DNA from: Fidelibacterota bacterium UBA6817
GTDB taxonomy: Bacteria > Fidelibacterota > Fidelibacteria > Fidelibacterales > Fidelibacteraceae
Assembly: GCA_002452555.1 (NCBI GenBank)
Contig: DKER01000240.1
Location: 1-8,077 of the forward strand
DNA length: 8,077 nucleotides
Reading direction: 5' to 3'
This document shows, one piece after another, positions 1 through 5,070 of this stretch (its first letter is position 1; every line of letters starts with the position of its first letter). The position numbers were made by a program, and so were the translations under genes. The notes below the pieces were generated by a model. The model was not told the origin of the DNA and did not search any database. It worked only from the letters and a program-made list of their open reading frames with translations.

Positions 1-77
1 GAGCGCAGCGAGCCTCAACGTCTGAACCACTAAACCTTTCAACGTTTGAACTTTTGAACTCTTGAGCCCATGAGCCC

Positions 78-111
78 TTGAACTCTTAAACAGCGAGCAC
101 CGCGAGCCTCA
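78..111. repeat. Direct repeat copy A (34 bp, contains the GC-rich 22-mer)
   Basis: Positions 78-111 are identical to 164-197, 86 bp away. The repeat spans the end of one octamer, the octamer AACTCTTA and the whole 22-mer. The 22-mer itself contains a short direct repeat, GCGAGC-ACC-GCGAGC. The segment at 1-16, ending GCGAGCCTC, looks like a third, shorter version. I see no inverted-repeat symmetry that would suggest a hairpin or integration site. Confidence 0.85.
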
Positions 112-163
112 ACCTCTCAACGTCTAAACGTCTCAACCTCTCAACCTCTCAACCTCTGAACCT

Positions 164-197
164 TTGAACTCTTAAACAGCGAGCACCGCGAGCCTCA
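164..197. repeat. Direct repeat copy B (34 bp, contains the GC-rich 22-mer)
   Basis: This is an exact copy of 78-111. It lies directly beyond the stop codon of the last ATPase gene, separated only by the final octamer. The ends of the GC-rich segments fall at 16, 110 and 196. Their spacings of 94 and 86 bp differ by exactly one octamer, so the larger unit seems to expand or contract in 8-bp steps. Confidence 0.85.
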
Positions 198-201
198 GCC
201 T

Positions 202-1218
202 CTACCTAACAATCGGACATGCCACAAAATGTCCGGCGGCATGTTCTTCAAGAGGCGGAACTGCATCGGCACAGGATGGAACAGCAAGGGGACAGCGCGT
301 CCGGAAAGGACATCCGGAAGGTTTATTCATGGGATTGGGCACATCTCCTTCAAGGACGATCCGTTTTCTGTTTTTTCGGGTAGGATCCGGAAGCGGGACT
401 GCGGAAAGAAGGGCTTTGCTGTATGGGTGTCTGGGATGGTGATACACATCTCTGGCTTTACCCATTTCAACAATATTTCCCAAATACATGACAATGATTC
501 TGTCAGATATGTGTTCGACTACAGAAAGATCATGCGCGATAAAAAGATAGGACATATTGAATTCATCCTGAAGATCCTGCATCAGGTTGATGACCTGAGC
601 CTGAATGGAAACATCCAGTGCAGAAACCGGTTCATCACAAATTATGAGTTCCGGATTGGTTGCAAGTGCCCGGGCTATTCCCACACGCTGCCGTTGGCCG
701 CCGGAAAATTCATGGGGATAACGGCGGGCCTGTTCAGGATTAAGTCCGACCTTATCCAAAAGCCACCCAACCCGCTCTTTTTGTTCAACCTTGCTCATGT
801 TTGTATGCAGTTGCAAGGGTTCACTGACAATTTGAGCAACAGTCATGCGGGGATTGAGAGAAGCGTAGGGGTCCTGAAAAATCATTTGGATATCTGATCG
901 ATACGGCCGGATTTTTGCCGAGCTGTCCTTGACAAAATTGATGTTTTTGCCTTTCAAATGATAATGTATATCTCCGGATATCTCCACATCAGGTGCTACA
1001 TGTTTCAGAATATTGACCATAGCACGGCCAACTGTTGTTTTTCCGCAGCCCGATTCTCCCACCATGCCGATAATTTCACGGGGATTGATGGAAAAAGTGA
1101 TTCCGTCAACAGCTTTCACTGTAGCAATTTTATGGGAAAGAACACCGCCGAAGACAGGAAAATGAACTTTTAAATCCCGGATATCTGCAAGCGGTTTTGT
1201 ATGATCTCTTTTTATCAT
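202..1218 (-). CDS. OppF/YejF-C-like ABC importer ATPase, canonical architecture
   Basis: This 338-residue protein is the second nucleotide-binding subunit and should form a heterodimer with the insertion-bearing ATPase encoded upstream. Motifs: Walker A GESGCGKT (54-61), Q-loop FQDPYASLNP (Q115), signature FSGGQRQR (171-178), Walker B LIICDEP (191-197, Glu196) and H-loop His229. The family C-terminal domain has GCPFRTRCP with Cys303, 309, 316 and 334, a potential iron-sulfur site. ERVGWLLDKVGL and RRYPHEFSGG are typical of OppF and the C-terminal half of YejF. Length is normal and there is no insertion, which makes the contrast with its partner clear. The ATG overlaps the upstream stop (ATGA, 1215-1218). 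Only a weak Shine-Dalgarno is visible, so translation probably relies on coupling. It is the last gene of the operon. Its TAG stop (202-204) lies inside the last octamer of the adjoining repeat array, and no terminator hairpin is visible before the window ends. Confidence 0.94.
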   Translation of the reverse strand: MIKRDHTKPLADIRDLKVHFPVFGGVLSHKIATVKAVDGITFSINPREIIGMVGESGCGKTTVGRAMVNILKHVAPDVEISGDIHYHLKGKNINFVKDSSAKIRPYRSDIQMIFQDPYASLNPRMTVAQIVSEPLQLHTNMSKVEQKERVGWLLDKVGLNPEQARRYPHEFSGGQRQRVGIARALATNPELIICDEPVSALDVSIQAQVINLMQDLQDEFNMSYLFIAHDLSVVEHISDRIIVMYLGNIVEMGKARDVYHHPRHPYSKALLSAVPLPDPTRKNRKRIVLEGDVPNPMNKPSGCPFRTRCPLAVPSCADAVPPLEEHAAGHFVACPIVR

Positions 1219-2696
1219 GAAAGTTTACCCGTTTTCCGTTGTACAACATGGCAGCGAACAAAATGACCGGGTTTGATTTCTCTCAGTTCCGGTTCAAGCA
1301 TATCGCATATATCGATTTTTACGTCACAGCGTGTGCAGAACTTGCATCCTTCCGGTAATTTGAGAATGCTGGGTACCATGCCGCGTATGGTTTTCAGTTT
1401 ATCTTTCTTTTCAGCATCCAGAGGATTGGGAATGGATTGCAGCAGTCCGTTTGTGTAGGGGTGAAGGGGATGGGCAAACAGTTCTTCCACGGATGCTTTT
1501 TCCTGAATCACGCCGCCGTACATTACAATAACCCGCTCGCAGGTCTCAGCCACAACAGCCAGATCATGCGTAATGAGAACGATCGCTGAATCACTTTTTT
1601 TGTTTTTTATTTCAACCATCAGATCCAGGATCTGAGCCTGTATGGTAACATCCAGGGCAGTTGTCGGTTCATCAGCAATAAGCAGTGAAGGATCTTTGGC
1701 CAGAGCCATGGCAATCATAACACGCTGCCGCATTCCGCCGGAGAATTGATGGGGATAATCTTTCATTCGTGAAACAGGATCCGGGATCCCAACCAGATCC
1801 AGTAATTTTACCCCTTTCCTGAAAAGTTCGTTCTTTTTTTCTTTATATGAATCAGGAATCGACCTGTCTGTGAGAATTGTTCCAAGAGCAATAATCGTTG
1901 GTATCAAGGTGCCTGCCAAAACCGAATTCACCAATGCAGAAAGATGGAAGACCCATCCGTCGCCGAAAAGCATGAAAAAATAAATGACAGCCGTAAAAAT
2001 TCCAATAGCGGTTAAACGGGTTTTCCAAGAATGTTTACGAAAGGAAGCAGACCAATTAATGACTCTGTCCCGGCAAAACTCTTTAAAGGATTTTGGTTCA
2101 AGAGATTCTTCTATCTGCATGCCGATCGTGAAAACAGGGTTCAGGGATGTCATGGGTTCCTGAAAAATCATGGCAATATCCCGTCCCCGGTAATCCCGCA
2201 TCCGGGAATAGAGTTTTTCCATATAATCGCGCAGGGCTTTTTTTCGGGGTGAACTGTAAAAAAGGCGGATAGTAGCCCATATATCCAAAATAAACGATAT
2301 CACGGCAGGAAGCAGTCCATTCACGGGTAACAGTGAATAAATAACCATCCACAACAGAAAAAAAGTTCCTGCACTCCATTTTCTCTGTTTATCCCGTAAA
2401 GATTTAAAAAATCGGAATTCGGGGACGTCCAGAACTTTTCTGTATTCCGAACCGTCGAAAATCAGCTTGTCCCGGAATTTGATCGTCCCTTCGATGACTT
2501 CTCCCGGCGGATTGGGGATCAGTTGGATAAGAGAGAGAACGGAAACCGATTTTCCTGAACCGGATTCCCCTACAATTCCCAGAGTTTCGCCTTCAAAAAT
2601 ATCAAAATCCACGCCATTAACGGCAGTTGCCCAGTCATCACCGACTTTAAACCGGGTTTTCAGTCCTCTGATTTCAACCAGTTTTTTTCTGTTCAT
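1215..2696 (-). CDS. OppD/YejF-N-like ABC importer ATPase carrying two inserted transmembrane hairpins
   Basis: This 493-residue ATPase powers the importer by ATP hydrolysis on the cytoplasmic side. Core motifs are intact: Walker A GESGSGKS (43-50), Q-loop FQEPMTSLNP (Q179), signature FSGGMRQR (318-325), Walker B LLIADEP (338-344, catalytic Glu343) and H-loop His377. The peptide-importer C-terminal domain has Cys451, 457, 464 and 482, the positions that bind a [4Fe-4S] cluster in related DppD proteins, plus an extra Cys454. The family usually has about 320-340 residues. The extra length lies in two insertions, about 94-161 between Walker A and the Q-loop and about 201-287 between the Q-loop and the signature. 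Each contains a hydrophobic helical hairpin with basic flanks. Removing them restores an ordinary OppD-like sequence. GAGG lies 5 nt before the ATG, and both ends overlap neighbours as ATGA. Its partner is the next ATPase; together they replace the double-domain YejF. Confidence 0.92.
   Translation of the reverse strand: MNRKKLVEIRGLKTRFKVGDDWATAVNGVDFDIFEGETLGIVGESGSGKSVSVLSLIQLIPNPPGEVIEGTIKFRDKLIFDGSEYRKVLDVPEFRFFKSLRDKQRKWSAGTFFLLWMVIYSLLPVNGLLPAVISFILDIWATIRLFYSSPRKKALRDYMEKLYSRMRDYRGRDIAMIFQEPMTSLNPVFTIGMQIEESLEPKSFKEFCRDRVINWSASFRKHSWKTRLTAIGIFTAVIYFFMLFGDGWVFHLSALVNSVLAGTLIPTIIALGTILTDRSIPDSYKEKKNELFRKGVKLLDLVGIPDPVSRMKDYPHQFSGGMRQRVMIAMALAKDPSLLIADEPTTALDVTIQAQILDLMVEIKNKKSDSAIVLITHDLAVVAETCERVIVMYGGVIQEKASVEELFAHPLHPYTNGLLQSIPNPLDAEKKDKLKTIRGMVPSILKLPEGCKFCTRCDVKIDICDMLEPELREIKPGHFVRCHVVQRKTGKLS
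1836..2096 (-). other. Insertion 2 in the ATPase: predicted transmembrane hairpin in the helical subdomain
   Basis: This covers residues about 201-287, placed after the helix GMQIEESL and before the family's ELFRKGVKLLDLVGIPDP. Basic residues (Arg209, Arg211, Arg220, Lys221, Lys225, Arg227) precede LTAIGIFTAVIYFFMLFG (228-245). A short turn (Asp-Gly-Trp) precedes a second, longer run, VFHLSALVNSVLAGTLIPTI continuing to Leu275, followed by Thr-Asp-Arg and a Lys-rich segment. The helical subdomain is the part of such ATPases closest to the membrane and the permease coupling helices, so a membrane hairpin here is geometrically plausible. The hydrophobic core is encoded at 1872-2018. Confidence 0.77.
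2214..2417 (-). other. Insertion 1 in the ATPase: predicted transmembrane hairpin between Walker A and Q-loop
   Basis: This covers residues about 94-161. Basic residues (Lys98, Arg101, Lys103, Arg105, Lys106) precede a hydrophobic run TFFLLWMVIYSLLPV (111-125). A two-residue turn (Asn-Gly) leads to a second run, LLPAVISFILDIWATIRLFY (128-147), then Pro-Arg-Lys-Lys-Ala-Leu-Arg. Both hydrophobic runs are long enough to span or deeply enter a membrane. The positive-inside pattern puts both ends in the cytoplasm, as the nucleotide-binding fold requires. Canonical family sequence resumes at about residue 162 (YSRMRDYRGRDIAMIFQEP). The hydrophobic core is encoded at 2256-2372. Confidence 0.75.
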
Positions 2697-3775
2697 CGCA
2701 ACCTCGAGTAGACTTTGGGATCGAAGGCTTCCCGTACGCCTTCACCGATAAATACAATGCAGAGAAGCGTTAAAAATTGAGCGGTAACCGGTGCAAAAAC
2801 CATCCACCACTTGGTAATATTGGAAAGTCCCACATCCAGCATCTGTCCCCAACTGGGCGTGGGAGGGGGCATACCGAATCCGAGATAATCCAGTCCGACC
2901 AGTGCCAGAATACCCTGTACGACGGCAAAGGGGAAAAAAGTAATCACAGGCACAAGCGAGTTTGGAAGAATATGTTTAAACATAACCTTAAAGTCACTTT
3001 GACCCATTGATAAGGCTGCCGCTACATAGTCTTTTGATTTTTCCCTGTAGAATTCAGCTCTCATAAGATACGTCATGCTGATCCAGTTCACGATAGTATA
3101 GATTCCGATCAGCAGGAGAAAGGACGGTTTCATTATTGAAACAAGAATTATGATGACATACAGAATGGGCATACTGGACCAGATTTCGATTATTCTTTGG
3201 AAAAAGAGATCGAATTTTCCCCCGAAATATCCCATAGCGCCGCCGATAAGAATTCCAATAATATAATTCAGTACCGTCAATACAAGGGCAAACGATATGG
3301 ATATATTAAATGCATAACAGAGCCGTGCAAAAACATCCCGTCCTGTATTGTCTGTTCCCAGCCATCGATCCGAAGACGGGGGATCAAACATTTTATTACC
3401 TTCTACCGTTATATCTTCATAGGGACTGTAAGGATAGGGGGGTAATATGAGCCAGTTTCTGCTGTTCTCTGATTTCCAAGTCTCCCTGAGAATGCGGTAA
3501 TTTGTTTCGCCGGGCACATCCTGTCCGAATGTGCTTCCATGGAAGTATCCCTGAATTACGGGGAAATAGACGTTATCTTCATATTTGACAATTATTGCCC
3601 GGTTATTGATGAGAAACGGCAGGAAGAAAGATATGATATACAGAGTTACAAGGACGACAAACGAATAATAACCCCGTTTCATGGTTTTAAATTTTTGCCA
3701 TCGTTTTTTCAGGATGCCCAAAGAAATTTCTTCAGGATTATCGATATTTTTACGGAAGAGATTTAACCATTTCAT
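2693..3775 (-). CDS. yejE: YejE-like inner-membrane permease of the peptide ABC importer
   Basis: This 360-residue protein is the second half of the channel. A cytoplasmic leader of about 35 residues ends in KRGYYSFVV and leads into TM1 (about 37-57). A periplasmic loop carries YEDNVYFPVIQGY, and then comes the YejE/OppC-type signature PPSSDRWLGTDNTGRDVFAR (132-151). Five further membrane segments follow, near 156-184, 201-215, 218-237, 270-296 and 326-345. The EAA coupling loop is DYVAAALSMGQSDFKVMFKH to about 276, and the C-terminus GEGVREAFDPKVYSRL is characteristic of YejE. The length is close to E. coli YejE. An AAGGA Shine-Dalgarno sits inside the end of yejB, about 10 nt before the ATG. 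Both ends overlap neighbours by 4 bp (ATGA), with yejB upstream and the first ATPase downstream. It should pair with YejB and couple to the two ATPases. Confidence 0.93.
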   Translation of the reverse strand: MKWLNLFRKNIDNPEEISLGILKKRWQKFKTMKRGYYSFVVLVTLYIISFFLPFLINNRAIIVKYEDNVYFPVIQGYFHGSTFGQDVPGETNYRILRETWKSENSRNWLILPPYPYSPYEDITVEGNKMFDPPSSDRWLGTDNTGRDVFARLCYAFNISISFALVLTVLNYIIGILIGGAMGYFGGKFDLFFQRIIEIWSSMPILYVIIILVSIMKPSFLLLIGIYTIVNWISMTYLMRAEFYREKSKDYVAAALSMGQSDFKVMFKHILPNSLVPVITFFPFAVVQGILALVGLDYLGFGMPPPTPSWGQMLDVGLSNITKWWMVFAPVTAQFLTLLCIVFIGEGVREAFDPKVYSRLR

Positions 3776-5046
3776 TTGAATCGTATCCTTGGATCTACGG
3801 TTGCAAGTGCAAGGTCAGATAGAATGTTTCCTACCAGCCGGATGATTACGACTATGACCAGAAATCCCAGTGTAATGGGATAATCACGGTCCAGAATTGC
3901 CTGATAGCCCATTTTCCCGAATCCGTCAATATTAAAAACACGCTCGATAAAATACGAACCGGATATAATAATGCCGATATTATGACCGATCCGGGCAGCA
4001 ATGGGAATCAATGAATTGCGCATGGCATGGATCCAGACAACCCGTTTTTCGTTGAGACCTTTGGCATAGGCGGTTCGGATATAATCCTGGGACAGATTTT
4101 CCAGTAGACTGTTTTTCATCAGGGTTGTCATGGCCGCAAAACTTCCGATTGTCCATGCAATAATGGGTAAGACGGCGTGGTGAAGCTGATCGAATATTTT
4201 TTGCCACCAAGTCAGGGTTTCCCATATTTCCAGAGGCGAGCGGAACCCTCCCAACGGGAATATATCCCAGAATGATCCTCCGCCAAACAGGACCAGAAGC
4301 ACACCGCCCAGAGCCCATCCCGGAATTGAATAACCCACAAAAACGACAACACTTGATACAAAATCGAAAGGTGTTCCATGCTTTAAGGCTTTTTTAATAC
4401 CCAGAGGAATGCAGATAAGATACATAAGAATAAGGCCTGACAATCCATAGAAAATGGAAATTTTGAATCGGGGAGCCATAACTTCAGTAACCGGCTGGGC
4501 ATATGTGTAGGACGTGCCCAGATTTCCCGTGAAGATTCCGGAGAACTCTGTTTGAAAAATGACAGCTCTGGCTGTTCCGTCTTCCTTAATCTCTTCTATA
4601 CGGCCTTTCCATTCTTTTGGGGCAATGCCTGAATCATCTGTTATTTTCAGTTCCTCGCCGTCTCTTTCCAATGTGAGGTAGTTGCCAAAGCCCACATTCC
4701 GTTGTTGTTTGAACACATCGGGACTGAAATCAATATCTCTGTGTCGGATCTCCCGGGGCCAGATTCCCAACCAAATAATATATCTTTGCCAGATGGGCTT
4801 ATCAAATCCATAGAAACGGTTCAATTCGCGAAGTGCCGATTCAGGGAGAATACTGCTTCCTCCCGTCATCATATCACCGGCTGCTCCTGCAATTTCTCCC
4901 TGTCCCATACCGCCCATTTGAAGTCTTTGTATGGTTTGCTCCAGGGGGCCGCCGGGTGCTAACTGAAGTATAATAAAAATCAGCAGGGTTGATCCGATAA
5001 AGGTCGGTATCATTAAAAGGATACGCCGGATAAAATACTGCGTCAT
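3772..5046 (-). CDS. yejB: YejB-like inner-membrane permease of the peptide ABC importer, with an enlarged first periplasmic loop
   Basis: This 424-residue permease forms half of the channel. It begins MTQYFIRRILLMIPTFIGST with TM1 at about 9-29, then a LAPGGP motif typical of YejB/OppB/DppB. Further membrane segments lie near 196-216, 229-254, 293-310, 351-368 and 391-412. The EAA-type coupling loop that contacts the ATPases is DYIRTAYAKGLNEKRVVWIH to about 348, and the protein ends ATVDPRIRFK, very like E. coli YejB. Residues about 100-171 (genomic 4534-4749) have no counterpart in E. coli YejB as I recall it. They fall in the periplasmic loop between TM1 and TM2, making that loop about 165 residues. 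An AAAGG Shine-Dalgarno (5057-5061) lies 10 nt before the ATG. The stop overlaps the next start as ATGA (3772-3775), implying translational coupling with the partner permease. Confidence 0.92.
   Translation of the reverse strand: MTQYFIRRILLMIPTFIGSTLLIFIILQLAPGGPLEQTIQRLQMGGMGQGEIAGAAGDMMTGGSSILPESALRELNRFYGFDKPIWQRYIIWLGIWPREIRHRDIDFSPDVFKQQRNVGFGNYLTLERDGEELKITDDSGIAPKEWKGRIEEIKEDGTARAVIFQTEFSGIFTGNLGTSYTYAQPVTEVMAPRFKISIFYGLSGLILMYLICIPLGIKKALKHGTPFDFVSSVVVFVGYSIPGWALGGVLLVLFGGGSFWDIFPLGGFRSPLEIWETLTWWQKIFDQLHHAVLPIIAWTIGSFAAMTTLMKNSLLENLSQDYIRTAYAKGLNEKRVVWIHAMRNSLIPIAARIGHNIGIIISGSYFIERVFNIDGFGKMGYQAILDRDYPITLGFLVIVVIIRLVGNILSDLALATVDPRIRFK
4534..4749 (-). other. Extra periplasmic segment within the YejB-like permease
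   Basis: These codons correspond to about residues 100-171, between the conserved RYIIWLGIWP block and the GNLGTSY block that follows TM1 in the family. The segment is hydrophilic, with many charged residues and alternating hydrophobic positions (YLTLERDGEELKITDD, then WKGRIEEIKEDGTARAVIFQ). It looks like a small beta-rich domain. It has no transmembrane stretch. By the usual topology it faces the periplasm, where the binding protein docks, so a docking or gating role is a reasonable inference only. Confidence 0.6.
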
Positions 5047-5070
5047 GAATTAAAAGCCTTTCAAAATAAT

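Larger units (their letters stand above)
1..204. repeat. Degenerate octanucleotide array with interspersed GC-rich 22-mer; no gene seen
   Basis: On the plus strand the region parses without remainder. It has a GC-rich segment (1-16), nine octamers (17-88), a 22-mer (89-110), eight octamers (111-174), the identical 22-mer (175-196) and one octamer (197-204). The octamers follow a pattern near AAC-C/G-T-C/T-T-N, for example AACCTCTC at 111, 135 and 143, AACGTCTG at 17 and AACTCTTA at 81 and 167. Because 8 is not a multiple of 3 and several octamers diverge, a coding role is unlikely. One strand is pyrimidine-rich apart from the AA pairs. The array abuts and slightly enters the end of the last ATPase gene. 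No promoter, terminator or small gene is supported here. Confidence 0.88.

Noticed and set aside
1..204. CRISPR array or integration site
   Set aside because: The repeating unit is a degenerate 8-mer and the 22-mer is separated by more octamers rather than unique spacers. No cas gene, palindromic repeat or integrase is present.
1..204. Operon terminator after the last ATPase gene
   Set aside because: The GC-rich 22-mer contains a direct, not inverted, repeat (GCGAGC twice). I found no stem followed by a T tract on the minus strand.
229..897. Plus-strand open frame of 222 codons opposite the OppF-like ATPase
   Set aside because: It lies wholly antisense to a gene with clear Walker A, signature and Walker B motifs. 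Its translation has no recognisable domain and no Shine-Dalgarno was apparent.
2098..2379. Minus-strand frame of 93 codons overlapping the first ATPase insertion in another frame
   Set aside because: I considered whether the insertion marks a frameshift with a separate small gene. The ATPase frame is continuous, gives well-formed hydrophobic helices and resumes exact family sequence on both sides, so the alternative frame is a shadow.
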